DNA of 64,000 bases from Allium sativum (Eukaryota > Streptophyta > Magnoliopsida > Asparagales > Amaryllidaceae). The stretch covers positions 300,753,456-300,817,455 of the forward strand of contig CM060922.1 in assembly GCA_030737875.1 (NCBI GenBank), written 5' to 3'. Made by a program: the position numbers and the translations under genes. Positions 20,031 through 33,066 of this stretch are shown one piece after another (position 1 is the first letter of the stretch; every line of letters starts with the position of its first letter). The notes under the pieces were generated by a model, which made no database searches, had not been told where the DNA came from, and saw only the letters and a list, made by a program, of their open reading frames with translations.

Positions 20031-20470
20031 AGGTGATATGCAAAAGGCGGCAAGTACGAGTACCGCTTATCATCCACAGACGGATAGACGGACAGAAAGG
20101 GGTGAATAGAATCCTTGAAGATCTTTTGAGGTTATGTATCCTAGATTTTGGAGGGACATGAGAAGAGGCAACGAGCTTAGTGGTGTTCACAACGTGTTTC
20201 ATGTGTCATATTTGTGGAAGTGGTTACAAGATATCGTGGAAGTTAGTAGAGCCGATCAGGCTTAGAGAAGTAGAAGTGGAGTGAGATGCCCTGATTAGAC
20301 GAGCTCCTACATGCATCCTTGGATCGGAGGTTATAAAGCTATGCAACCGTGAAGTCAAGCTTGTTAAAGTTCAATGGAGTGACGCTGAGGAAGACGCGAC
20401 TTGGGAAACTAAGAGAAAAATACGCGCAGCCTACCCTTTTCTTTTTGAGGATACCTCCTTGATCTCTTTT
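20031..20470 (+). pseudogene. G3 integrase/chromodomain remnants after large deletion
   Basis: After the jump near 20045, the tail of the integrase core reads [15 protein letters not shown] and, one frame on, [18 protein letters not shown] second deletion near 20160 joins to the C-terminal part (GVHNVFHVSYLWKW), then RAPTCILGSEVIKLCNREVK and the chromodomain-like end VKVQWSDAEEDATWE...YPFLFE. The GPY/F region between the two deletions is missing. Confidence 0.75.
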
Positions 20471-21060
20471 CCCATAAGTTTATTCATGCTTGTATCTATC
20501 TTTTAAGTATATCTCCTCGGACCTACTCTTTATCCTTAGGTAGAAACCAATGGATGTAAACATGTATTTGAAACATGTTATGATTGATGGTTGCGAGTGG
20601 TTGCAAGTGGTTTCTAGTGGTTGCTCGTGGATGCATGTACACACACATTAGGCACTAGATGGCTCAATCACTTTCATATTGCATATAAATATGTGTGCAT
20701 ATTTAAATTAATGGATGTGTAATGGTCGTGTTATCATATGGATGCTGCATTTTGATGAATGGTTGTGCACACATGTAGAAGTAATATGTATCGTTAGGAT
20801 TCTTTTTCATGCATAATGGACGTATGGCACTATCATGATTTGCATTAAGGAGGTCAACTGAATCAGTGGACCACTTGATTTTGCACTAGATAAGGAACAT
20901 ATACACACACTTTTTGCATATGTTCATACGACATTAGAAATCCTGTAAGGACAATGGATGCCTATGTTTGATGGTTGAGTACATGGATGATTGGATGTTA
21001 GGATATACATTCTCCTTAACCTGGAGATTTCGGGGATGAAATCCTTTAAGGAGGGGAGAA
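20471..21060 (+). other. G3 3' leader and polypurine tract
   Basis: Noncoding, homologous to 25094-25317 (G2) and 56822-57324 (G6). It ends with TTTCGGGGATGAAATCC and the PPT AAGGAGGGGAGAA (21048-21060), which primes plus-strand DNA synthesis directly before the 3' LTR. Confidence 0.8.
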
Positions 21061-23668
21061 TGTAACACCCTAGATTTTTTGTGAATATTAAAATTAACAA
21101 TCTTAAGAATACTTAATTGTTAAAGTGAGAATTAAGGGAAATGGGTTACGCCATTGCGTTCGTCTCGAAATTCTGCTTGGAATAAAGTCCAAGTTTTCGT
21201 AAATCGGACTTGTATGAGGAAGTTATGGCCCTCGGAAGTTTCAGTAATTTTATATAAATAAAAACAGTTCAAAATAAAAAAATTCAAACAGGGAAGCTGG
21301 CTGGGCGGGAATTCTCCCGCCCAAGGCCAGGTCGACCAGGGTGTCGACCTCCCTTATACAGGTCGACCAGGGGGTCTAACTACCCCCCGGGGCAGATCTG
21401 AAATCAGACGATCCTGACTTGCTGCCGAGTCTTACATGACCTGTTGCTGAGTCACTAGGGCAGAGGTGGCAATTCTAGATAACTTTATCTATTCTAGACG
21501 GTTGTGATTTCTCCTATGATAATCTAATGACTTAGATTGATTTAAACTTCTATAAAAGCACGCCTAGACTCAAACCCTAAACCTAAACTAAATTAGTCTC
21601 TTGGCCACCATGCTGATGCTAGGATAGTTCTTCTTCCTAAAGCTTAGGGATTAGCTAGTCAGAATTCTAATTCAAAAGACAAACAAATCATTCTCTTCTC
21701 TAACCCGTCTTTGTGAGTACAATTTCTTTCACAAAATAATTAATAAATTAATTATGATGAGTTATAATTGGGATTATGAGAACAAGTCTGTTGACTCATG
21801 TGGTGTTTGTTATCGTCTGTTGGTGAACATATGACAGTTTTGTTAATTCATGTTGGTAGATCTATTTCATATGTCCAATCACATATGTTTAACTTGATTC
21901 ATTTTATGACATCAGTTTATATGCAAGTTTGGGATGTAAATCATATGCTAATTTTTATGTGAATCTTATGCAAGTTTGTTTTTACATATGCAAGTTTGTA
22001 TGTGAATCTTATGCAAGTCTGTATGCGAATTATACACAAGTTTATAGGTGAATCAAGTATATACATATGCTAGTTTATATGCAAAATGTGTGATATTAGT
22101 TTACATGTTTGATTCATGATGTTGGTTCATATGTCTAAACACATATGCTAGATTTGATTCATTTTGTGACATTTACATGTCTAAATCATATGCAAGTGTA
22201 AATGTAAATCTTAATTTACATGTCTAAATTATATATACAAGTGTATATATATGTTTAGATGTGAATCATTTGATTGTTTATATGTAAGATTGTATGCGAA
22301 TCATATGTAAGTCTTAATTTACATATCTAAATTGCATATGCAAGTTTAATACAAGTTTATATGTAGATCATATGCAAGTTTATGCGAAAACCATGTTCAT
22401 GTATGCAAGTTCACCTTTATGTGTATAGATCTATGCAAATCATATCTTATATAATTTGATCCATGCTAGTTTGTAGTTTATGCAAATTATGCCTATTGCC
22501 TATGCAAGTTATTGATTATGCAAACTTATGATTATATAAATTATAATCATGCAAGTTTTGATCCATGCTAGCCTATTTTTATTTGCAAGTTAGATCAATT
22601 TTTACGTGTTATGCAAGTTGTGATGTTTTTGTGAGTTAGGCTATTTGCTAGCCTACGTATTATATGTATTACATGTACGAACAACGTGGGGGCAATGGGA
22701 AAATATTAAATATTAACATTGTGCAAATTGGCATAAAATGGCTTTAAAACATATAATAAATTTGAGACATTAATTGGCCTAATTTATATGCATAGAAATT
22801 ATGGACATAATTTAGGTGACAATTATGGACATAGATTAATTTGGAAGTTATTGACAATTTGAAATAGGGATATTAATTCAAATTGGGGTTGAATAATAAT
22901 GTGTAATAATAAATACCTAAGACACGAGGTTAGACTCGTTTGTGGTATAAGACTGCCCGGACCCGCCCGGCAAATCCAGCAACCACAAACGGTAGTCTAA
23001 TGTGAGAGTTCAAAGGCATAAATTAAATACGTAATAAATGTCTAAGACACGAGGTTAGACTCGTTTGTGGTATAAGATTGGCCGGACCCGCCAGGCACAT
23101 CCAGCAACCGTAAACGACAGTCTAATGTGAGAGGTCGTAGGCATAATTAAAAGATGCTTAGACACGAGGTTAAGTCTGGTTTGTGGTGGACATCTGCCTG
23201 GAACCGCCCGGCATATCCAGCGGCCACAAGCAATCGACTTAACGTGATAGGTCTATGCATTAATAATTAATTAATGCTGATCAAAGACGAATATGAATGA
23301 CAAACAGAAGTTTGGTTGAGTTGAGTAATTCTCTGAGTACCAATCTGATGTTGATTTCGGTGTTCGGGGTTGATACTTAGGGAGTTATTCTCTTAACCAA
23401 TGTATCTGTGAATTAAGGTGTACTTGATCACAGATTAAGTAAAACATGATATACGATATATATATATATATATATGTATATGATGATACATAAAACATGA
23501 TAAATGGGTAGGGTTAAGACCAGCTTAACTAATAATATATTAATATGATAAGTGGATAGGGTTAAGACAAACTTAACCAATATTGAGCAGATAAGTGGAT
23601 AGGGTTAAGACCAGCTTAACCAATAATATATTAACCTGATAAGTGGATAGGTTTAAGACCAGCTTAAC

Positions 23669-23699
<31 letters not shown>

Positions 23700-25093
23700 T
23701 AATTTGATATGTGGGTAAGGTTAAGACTAGCTTGACCAATAATATATAAGTGGATAGGGTTAAGACCAGCTTAACCAATAATGCATATATTGATCTGATA
23801 AGCGGATAGGGTTAAGACAAGCTTAACCAGTAACACATGTGGGATATAATTATAAACACTTAACCAAGTTTAAACATGTAAGAAGACATGAATAAGAGGG
23901 GGTTAAATGGGAAATCCTAGTAGGGACCAAGCATTGGTGGAAAGCTTGTGTCAAGAGTGAGGACTCTTTTCAACCTGTAACCCATTTAGTATCTAAGTGA
24001 GCTCGATCTAGATCGAGGACGGGACACGCTTACTGGGTTTGATTGTAAGAGGTCAAAAACGGGCTAGCGGTGGCAACGCAAGTCCAACGGGGTCATGTGC
24101 GTGCGTGGGCCCGGGCTGGTAGGTAAGACGTTGTTGCATCGTGTAGGTATAAGCCGTGCATCTTTAGTGGTATCGGGTTGCCACTTTGGGAAGTGTTACA
24201 CCCCATTGTGGGACCAGCACGGGTATCTATGAGTTAGGGAGCCGATCGAATGGGGAAGGTAGTGTGTACGACTAGTGGAGATAGGAGTAGGCGACACCTA
24301 TGAAGACAGCTAGGAGTCCAACTACCATATTATAAATAAATGTTGTAATTAGAATGGGGATGGTAATGGGTACAACTAGTGGAGATAGGAGCAGGCGGCA
24401 CATATGAAGACAGCTAGGGGTACACGAAACTACCATTATGATTATTATGTTCAGAAGGCAGGATCAACTTTTAGGGTGACTAGTAATGGTGCAGTATAGT
24501 AATTATCCTATAGTGATTAGGAGCGAGATTAACGACAAAATATTCCTCTTGTTTTATTTTTTCTTGCCCACTTGTTTCACAGTCATTCCTTGTTTTACCA
24601 GTTTATGCCTTATCCTAGTTACTTTAATAATTATATTGTTAAAGTTATTGGACTCGCCAGACTTTACGTCTGACCCCCTTTGTTTTCGCCTCTTTTCTTC
24701 CCTTCCCCCCCCCCCTCTAGGTTCTCAGGGTGGGACTAGTGCTGGTGGAGCTTGATTTGGATCTTTCTCTCTCTCTTTTGGAAGTGCTTGGATTGCTGAA
24801 AGTAAAGTTCATCCCATCTCTTTAATGGCTACTTGTGTTGGGGTTATGCTTTTTACTTTATGTACTCAGAAAACAATTTGTCAAGATGGATACTAAGTTT
24901 ACTTGGTTTTCTTGTTGGTTTATGATGTTGTTGTAATCAAACTATTTCTCCGCTGCAATAAAAGTTGTTTTAAAATTTTCAAGTACCAATATATGGATCT
25001 GTCTTATTATATTTTGTTCTATTCACCAATAATACTCCATGAAAGTTAATGCATTCCCTTTGAGAGTGACATTAATGGACGTGGGGTGTTACA
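21061..25093 (+). repeat. G3 3' LTR (4033 bp)
   Basis: Starts TGTAACACCCTAG and ends GGGGTGTTACA; collinear with 13795-17830. It carries the same palindrome cluster (21331-21367), TATA box (about 21551), stem-loop units (about 22918-23255), GATAAG array (about 23495-23845) and CAGAC hairpin (24658-24672, perfect here, one mismatch in LTR1). It differs by scattered substitutions and an expanded (TA)n near 23670-23700. Confidence 0.93.
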
Positions 25094-25317
25094 TATATTG
25101 CATTAAGGAGGACAATTGAATCAGTAGACCGCCTAATTTTCGCATTAGTGTAAGGACATATATACACACTTTTGCGTATGATCATGCAAACATTAGAAAT
25201 ACTTAAGGACAATGGGTTCCTATGGATGATGAATTACTAGATGGTTGTGGTTGTTAGGATAGTACATTCTTCTTAACTTGGAGATTCCGGGGATGAAATC
25301 CTTTAAGTAGGGGAGAA
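25094..25317 (+). other. G2 3' leader, second part, with polypurine tract
   Basis: Resumes the G2 leader after the G3 TSD (tatat) and ends in AAGTAGGGGAGAA (25305-25317), the G2 PPT, directly before TGTAACAGACC. Confidence 0.8.
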
Positions 25318-25609
25318 TGTAACAGACCAAAATATTAATACACTATAACCATACATTAAGATGATAAATTTGGGTATAACTTAATTAGAATTAAGTGAAA
25401 TCGGCATTATCGTTGCGTTCGTCTAGAAATTCTGGTTCAGATAGACACCAAGTTTACGTAAAATAGATGACATATGAAGAAGATATGGGCATTAGAATTT
25501 TGTATACATATAAAGAGCTTATATGTAAGTATAACATAAATTATAATTCCAGAAAATAAAACGAACGAAGTGGGGAAAATGAGCGGGAAACTGGCCCATT
25601 GTGGGCCGA

Positions 25610-25690
25610 CCCACGCTTAACGGTCGACCCATAGGTCGACCCAAGGGGAGCTGGGTCGACCCTAGGGTCGACCCAGGGGTCGACCCACAC
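25610..25690. promoter_or_regulatory. GTCGAC palindrome cluster in G2 LTR
   Basis: Five GTCGAC sites, mostly as GGGTCGACCC, at 25623, 25635, 25655, 25667 and 25679; spacing is 12, 20, 12 and 12 bp. The cluster lies about 135 bp upstream of TATATAAAG. Regular spacing close to one helical turn suggests a protein-binding array; this is inferred. Confidence 0.6.
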
Positions 25691-26804
25691 CAGGTCTGGT
25701 TGGATTCGTCCTCCAAACCTGGACTATTTTGTAGCTTTATTCGTTGCTGACTCAACATTGAGTGTAAGGACCACATTAAAACTCTAAATCTAATGGTGAC
25801 GGTTTGTCCTAGGTAATATATATAAAGCCATGAACCTCAATTGTTCTACACTACACAAAACCATGTATTCCTCCTTCCTCCAAATCTTTTCTAAGATAAA
25901 TATGTGCATAAAACTACCGAGGTGCTTCCTAAACATATATTAACAACGACAATTCGTACTGCTTAACACTAATACAAGATTAAAATAGACATTTTCTTCA
26001 GTAGTATATTCAGATTCTTCACTAAGTCCCACTGTGGGTTCTATGTGATTTTTAGATTTGATTAATTAAAAAGGTTTTGCACAGTAAATAAGATTGGATC
26101 TGATATTAACAATGCCTAAAATAATCCCTATGTATGTTTACACATGTTTTCCGATTTAGATTTACAAGTTATATTATGAACCTATCTTCCTTATCCCTAA
26201 TATGCCTTTCATTTATTTGCAGTCTTTCTACCATGTCTATTTACTCAGTTTGAGATTTGTTTATCCCCTTTTTCATTTTTATTCTACGCAGAACCTAGGC
26301 TACTCAAGCCTAGGATATTACGTTAATTTCGTATAAATGACACAAACTAGAATAACTAGATAATGACATATAATGGGGGGAAAGATGGCATATTATGTAC
26401 TAGAACCCTTGACTGTAAGAATTTGGATAATTACATGTTAACCTATTGGATTTGGATAGTTACATGTTATTATTTTAAAGTTGGGTTAATTACATGTTCG
26501 GAAGAACATGCAACATGATAATCAGTTAAATTGGACTTAATGTGATATTAAGTATGTCGTGTAAAAGTAGAATAGAACCAGATATGAAAACTAAATTACT
26601 ATAAGTTTAGTTGTACATCTAGGCATGTTCTTGTTGGGGAAAAGTGTTGTACACTAATACCATTTGGATAAATGTAATTTTACAACCGGGCTTATTAATG
26701 GACTTAAACCTGCTAAGTTACACCTATTAATTAATAAGCTAAAGAGGTCCTAAGTCCAGTTATTATATCAGTTTCTCAGGACTCTTAAATTCTAGGTACA
26801 CGAG

Positions 26805-26832
26805 GACATAAGCCTAGGGGTTGGCTTATGTC
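26805..26832. repeat. Perfect 10-bp hairpin in G2 LTR
   Basis: GACATAAGCC, an 8-nt loop TAGGGGTT, then GGCTTATGTC. It follows ACACGAGG, the same lead word as in the stem-loop units of G3 and G6, and sits at the corresponding place in the LTR. Confidence 0.75.
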
Positions 26833-28036
26833 AAGTTGTGTGGAACCCATATCAGTCGGTATCCCTGTTAGTATCTCGGTTGGGACCCCACACTAGGTGA
26901 GGGTCAAGGCATGCTTTATTGAACTTGATTATAAGAGCTTCAAGGTTTAGGGGGTGTACAGGGCGCGTTCCGGCGGAGTCACGAGCATGCATGATTCCGA
27001 CTACATGATACTAAGCTAAAAGTAACACATACAGATATGGCTATGTTCTTTAAGTTGTTGGGTTAGGGACTGATACACCTTACTATCGGGGATGACACAG
27101 AATATTCGGGTGATAGGGAGTCGATTGCATGGGTAGTAATTAGGGTAACACCTAATCATGTTAATAATAGTAAAGGTTGGTGCAATTAGTTTGACTCTTG
27201 GGATATGAATTAAAATTTAATCTACCTTTATCTTGTTTAGCTCCTCTTTTACCTCTTGTGTATATACATTTTTTACTGTACTTTTCCTTCCAGTATTACT
27301 GATTTGTCTTGACACATTTTCATATACATATGCTAGAAATTACTAGAAATCGCCAGACTTTATGTCTGACTTTTTTTTTTCCTTCTCTCCCTTCCTTCTC
27401 CCCCTGGTTCTCAGAGTGGGAGTGGTCAATAGTTGCGACCGTGATTTTTCTTGGACTTGGATAGCTCTTCTTTTTCAAGTATTTTCTTCAGTTTATTCTT
27501 TCTTATTGTAAAGACACTTGAGGGATATTGTTATGGTTTTTGTATTCTGATTATGAGACAAATTGCTTTTGAGTATTTAAGAATAACATGATGTTGTAAC
27601 TTTGAGTTTGAAATGTTGTTTTCTTGATTAATAAAAAGTTCTAAGTTTTATGCTACATTATTTATATATGTCTTGTACATTTAGTTACTATTTACCTACT
27701 GTGCTTCATGAAACTTAATGCATTCTCATATGGTGACATTAACGGACATGGGGTGTCACAGGTTAAATAAGACTTTCCTACATATTTAAAATTTTCATTA
27801 GTTACCCTTTAATCATTAAGTTTAATCACAATATCCATGCTAAAATATATTTCACTCGTTATATTGTTTCTTTAGCTTAATTAAATAATTTTAGATTATA
27901 TGTATTATTCAAAAAAATTCAAATATACTTATGTGAATACAAATTCTCTCTCTTATTACTCTCAGCGAAATCTAGGATACTTCTTACCCTATCTCTATTG
28001 AGTTTAACCCGTACAAGCTTAGGTATTCACTAAACC

Positions 28037-28053
28037 AAAGCTCTGATGCCAAC
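28037..28053 (-). other. G4 primer binding site
   Basis: The minus strand reads TTGGCATCAGAGC beside the LTR; one mismatch from the initiator tRNA-Met complement. Confidence 0.75.
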
Positions 28054-29246
28054 TGCAACGACCCACCTTTTCGAATGGTTATAAATTGATAATAAACCAC
28101 ATATATCCAATTCAAAATGATAGATTATTAATGGGTCTTGTTCTAAAGAATAAGATTCGGAAGAATAAATATAGAATCTCGTAGCGGAAGGAATAAAATA
28201 TAATAAACAAATATCATAAGTACATAAAACAGTTCATGAAGCTGTTACATTTGATTTTACTTATACACACAATACAAAATGATATAAATTACCATATAGA
28301 ATAAGCAATACCACTATAGTAATACCTAGTGTTTTCGGCTCCGTCATCGTAATTTGAATCCAATATCTTCGCTTAACTGCAATACTGGGTCTGACCCGAG
28401 CGTAATGTAATGCAAAACACTCGAGTTAGGATTAATATCCCTATGCATATAAAATCAACTAAAATGAAATGCTTTGGTGACTTGTACAAGTAATTTAACA
28501 AAAGAATATTCTCAAGATCCTCACATCATATCCCATTTAATTGGTTTATTTCAAATCTCGACTTCACCATCGTTTTCTAGAATCGACTCAATATTCAAAT
28601 TCAAACTTCGAATCCCAGTTTCACTTCATATATTGGTTTTAGCATCAATTTCCAATTTCCGTATTTCAAGAAGATCCATTTTCAAACTTCCATTCGATTT
28701 AGATTCATATTCCATGTATCTTACTTAAATATTTATTCGAATGTTTGGACTCAGTTGACTGGATTGGAAATAGACTTTAAATCAATCAGCTCTACTACCA
28801 AATAGTAAAATTTAATATATATATATACAATAGTTTAAATTAAATAGTTAATAAATATTTAAAAACAAATAATTATAAATCAAATAGGAAATTTAATATA
28901 GTATAAATATTTCTATTATAAATAGATAGTTATGAGTAAAATATTATAATTAAAATAACTAAAGTAGAAGAGACAAATATAATATAAATTATTTTAATTT
29001 AAACTAATTATAAAACTAAATAGTCAAAACTTAATATATTATAAAATAATTTAATTTAAAATAATTATACATAAAAGAATTAATTAATTTGTTAAATAGA
29101 GTAGTTAATATAAAATAATATTGATTTAAGTATTTCAAAAGTGCAATCCAAACAATTAAATTCGACCCCATATCGAACATTCCATATCCATCTTAATATT
29201 AATTCAGGTTCAATCTCAAGCATAATTAATTTATTCAATCTCTAAA
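28054..29246 (-). repeat. G4 5' LTR, segment 1
   Basis: Plus-strand start TGCAACGACCC. It shares blocks with the G5 LTR in the same order, such as AGAATCTCGTAGCGGAAGGA and a TCTGACCCGAG segment (28390-28400), so G4 and G5 belong to related families. It ends at the G5 TSD ctaaa (29242-29246). Open frames here are AT-driven. Confidence 0.75.
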
Positions 29247-32200
29247 TGTAACATCCCGGTCTTTTTTACCATCCAAATCGACAACGATCCTCAACTGTCG
29301 ATTTAAACAAATTAAAAATAAGGACAGTTATTGGGATTAAAATAAGAAAAAGAAGAAAGAAGAAACAAATACAGAATCTCGCAGCGGAAGGACAAAATAT
29401 AATAAATAAATAATAGTTCATGAAGTACATTTTATTATATTTACGACAATTATCAGAGTAAATTAACATACAACATACCAATATATTTTTCAGTGGAATA
29501 ATAATTTTTAAATGCATTTGTTGAGCTCCATCTCCATCTTCTTAAATGTATCTTCAAGCAAGGAAAATCTTCGCTAACTGCAACTTGGTCTGACCCGAGA
29601 GTATTGCATAAAAAGAAACACAACAAACACTCGGATCAGAGCTAAATCATTCTCATATTAGTTAAATCAAATTTCATGTAATAATATGAATGCAATAACT
29701 TAAGAGATGTTACGGGAATTTCCATCTCCTAAGGATGTGTCAAACTAATATTATATAATATAATACGCTGTTATAATAATGTCTATGGTTAAATATAACA
29801 TATTAAAATAGCGTAAGCGGGATTACATTTTTACCCTTACACTGTTTATAAACATCGTCGTAAACATTGCATATAAAACACCAGTAACGGTCGGTGGATA
29901 GGGATGCGCCGCTATGCGACAATGTCAAATCAAAATCGTAGGGGGCTCGATCAGGATAATATGACAAGGCACACGAGGAATGCCCAGAGTATGAATATAC
30001 TAGTTGCACGCCCGGACTGGTGGTAACGCATAGCCGCAACTACCGCCCACCTCGGACAACACTTCGAAATCACGTATGCGCATCAAATCAATCAAACCGA
30101 GGGACTATAGTAATAAAGGAAGAAGTGTTGCCGATGGAGGTAGCTAACCCCACTTGGTCACGGTATAGCCCTGTTTTAGTCATTTTAATTATGACCCGAA
30201 GGTCAAGGATATCCATCATCGTTCTCTTTCTTCAAATTCAGTAATCGCCTCCAAATCCATCCAACACCATTTCTGGAACTCCACCACGTTCACAGTTGTT
30301 AAAGTGGTTTTCGGTATTGGCAGAGAGTGTGACAATATCCGATCCCGGTCTCTTTAACAAGCAATCATTTACATTTTTCACACCGGTCAGTTCTTTTACA
30401 TTTCAAAGAGGTTCATACTTCATATCAAAATATCAGAGTTTCAAAATCAATTAATATTCAAAATAGAATATTATTCATACTAAAATCTCCATTTAAACCC
30501 ATTAAAATCATGAAACAATTCCAACTTTAATTTTGAATATTAAAATAGTTAACAGTATATTTAAAATAGTTTAGGTATATATATAATTAAAATAGTTGAA
30601 AAATAAATAGTTTGTAATTAAAATAAAATTATCGAATTTAGTAAATCTATAGTAAGATATTAGAATAATGTATAAATAAATAGTTAATTATAAAATGATT
30701 TATTTAAAATAATTTATAAAATAAAACAGTAATAAAGTAAAATAGTTTATAAAGAAAATATAATTATTATTAAAATAGTTTATAAAATGGTTTTGAAATA
30801 CTATAGTTGGAATTAGAATCGTTTCCTTTCAATTAAACCTCAAGTCATATTTCAACTTCAATTCAACCAACTCAATTTTCGATAATACCATCGATTATAC
30901 TTCCAATTTACATTCATTTCAATTCGATCAAATTAATTCAAATAGTTACATTCCAAATCAGATTCTCATTTTCAATGATTTCAATTTATAACAAATATCG
31001 AGTTCACAATTCATATATAATTCAAATCAATGTTAATTCATAATAAATTTCAAAGGTGGGTGAAACAATTCAATTTCAACAAATTCGATTTACATCCAAT
31101 TTCAATTTTATTTAGCTTCAGTTACAACACTAATTTATTTTCCCCCCTTATTTATACTTCAAAAATTCAAAGTTCGAGTTCAAAGAAAAATAAATTGTAA
31201 AACATCGCTTATATTGTCTTTAAAACAATATTTAAAAGTTCATGGCTAAAACAAATTTTATTTAACCAACCGGTGTCCGTATATAATTTTCTATCCTATG
31301 GCCAAGTGATACTTAAAATTAAATTTTAGTATTTTGAGAAAGGATATATATCATTTCAATCCAAATCTGGGTCATAGGTATTTATCATTTCAACCTACAT
31401 TCTTTATTCATTTTAAAGATTAACCCCGGGTTTATTTGATGCCCGTAACATCTAGGGTAAATGATTGGGATTAATCAGCACAAACCATGGTCATATACAA
31501 ACAAATGTGAATAATAGGTAAATTCACACAATTAACATCAATTTGTCAACATATCAGATTCAAGCCATTCATCACACCAATATATACAAAAGTTCAATAT
31601 CGTAATTTTACTAGTTATCAGATGGTGGTTTTTTTTACTGGCAATTAGATATCAAATTTTAACTTAACTGTAAAACTGTCAAATTTAACTACACTATCGG
31701 TGCAAATAAATTTAAAATATGCAATTTAACAATCAAACATCAATCCATACAACCATATCATTACATGATATTAATTTAACCAATATTAGAATACTTTTGT
31801 TAGGCGTGAGTGGATTTAATCACTCACCTTGGCTTTAAACGAGGTTGAAATCCAATTTTTAGCCAAAAATTTGACAGTCTCAGAATCAGTTCAAACTAGT
31901 GCCATCGCGAAGAGCTCGTCGATATGATTCCAACACAACAAACCGCGTGTCATTCTGAATTCGTATGAAGAAGTTATACAAGTTTTAGTGACTGAAATTT
32001 AAATAAAAATAAAAAAACTAAAAAATGGAACAAAATGGGAAAAAGACTTGCCACGTCATCTCCTTCCTCAAAGATTAAAACGTCTCCAGCATCTCCCGTA
32101 ACCCAACACGCACCATGCCTCCTTCATAAACGCACCATCTACAGACCACCGCATCACGATCGGACACCACCACTTTGAAGCCTAATCTGAGAACCACCTA

Positions 32201-33066
32201 CGCCCAAGTCGCAGCCTTCCAATGTGGTCCCCAATGCCTACAGTCAGTTCAAACCAGCGCCGACTTCATGGGAGGATCCTAGTGAATTCTGATCAAATTA
32301 TGACGAACCACTGTACGGATTTGAAGATCTCGCGAAGATCTACAACTTGCATCTGGAATTTTTTGATTTCGTTGAACGGATTGAGAGTGATTAACGAAAG
32401 AAGATTGGAACAATTAGGGACCAACGAAATTTGCAACTTTAGATGCCATTTCAGATCAATTTGTTAACTATTTTGGAAAAAAGACACTTGCCGCTGATTC
32501 GTATAGTCGAGATCTTAATTTACATATTATTTTTTTCGAATTTTTCTAAGAAGTTTGATTTTTGACCTTGATTTTAATCACCATTGACAAATAAAAATCA
32601 GAATTTCTCAGTACATACAAACGAAGAAGTGGAGGCTGCTAGGGTTAGGGTTAGACAAATAAAATGGACTGGGCTTCGAGATAACAAAATGAGCTAATCA
32701 TAAATATACATTACATTCTAAGCTTAGTTGGACCCAAATTGTCGTTTAGATCTAAAAATCTCACTCTTTTATAATTTCAAATTTTTATTTCATATTGATT
32801 ACACCAATCTAACTTCATTAAAATACATAAATATTAAATTCCAACTTTCAACCTTTATCGAAATAACTAAATCATGATTTTATTTGCGCTAAATGCAAGC
32901 TATTATTGCAATAACAAGCTGAATTTCATTATTTTAAACAATTCAATTATGTTTTCAACATAGAATTACACAATTAAATCATTAAATATTATTTACAACC
33001 ATATAATATCCAAAAATCATATTAAATTAAATAATAAAATTTATCGCAAAATCTTGGGATCTTACA
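29247..33066 (-). repeat. G5 3' LTR (3820 bp)
   Basis: Collinear with 35179-38995, with substitutions and small indels of a few percent by eye. It includes inverted-repeat arms TCTGACCCGAG and CTCGGATCAGA (about 29590-29640), a GC-richer part (32050-32480), and an AGGGTTAGGGTTAG telomere-like word at 32641. Short open frames (29266-29517, 29803-30039, 30020-30244, 32222-32467) recur in the other LTR but have no recognised domain. Confidence 0.92.

Larger units (their letters stand above)
13795..25093 (+). mobile_element. Ty3/Gypsy element G3 (Tekay/Del-like), structurally complete, 11.3 kb
   Basis: Two LTRs of 4036 and 4033 bp (TGTAACACC...GGTGTTACA) enclose 3230 bp of interior with a PBS, gag remnant, protease, RT, a deleted RNase H-integrase region, a chromodomain remnant and a PPT. 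The flanks are identical 5-bp target duplications tatat at 13790-13794 and 25094-25098. The LTRs differ at a few percent of positions by eye. Because RNase H and integrase are deleted, the copy is non-autonomous. Confidence 0.93.
11598..27760 (+). mobile_element. Ty3/Gypsy element G2 (3' half), interrupted by G3
   Basis: Plus-strand pol from RNase H onward starts at 11598, next to the G1 LTR, then integrase and chromodomain region, then a 3' leader interrupted by G3 (13795-25093). The leader resumes at 25094 and ends in a polypurine tract, followed by the 3' LTR at 25318-27760. Its 5' half lies left of G1, beyond the window. Its LTR ends inside the internal region of G4 (minus strand), so G2 inserted into G4. 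Confidence 0.85.
25318..27760 (+). repeat. G2 3' LTR (2443 bp)
   Basis: Starts TGTAACAGACC and ends GGGGTGTCACA. It contains a GTCGAC palindrome cluster (25623-25684), a TATA box (TATATAAAG, about 25818), a perfect 10-bp hairpin (26805-26832), and the CAGAC/GTCTG hairpin (27354-27368). The 5' partner is outside the window. The flank ggtta at 27761 belongs to G4. Confidence 0.88.

Noticed and set aside
32222..32467. Short open frame repeated in both G5 LTRs (also 38154-38387)
   Set aside because: Start, frame and residues vary between LTRs beyond what a selected protein would show, and there is no domain.
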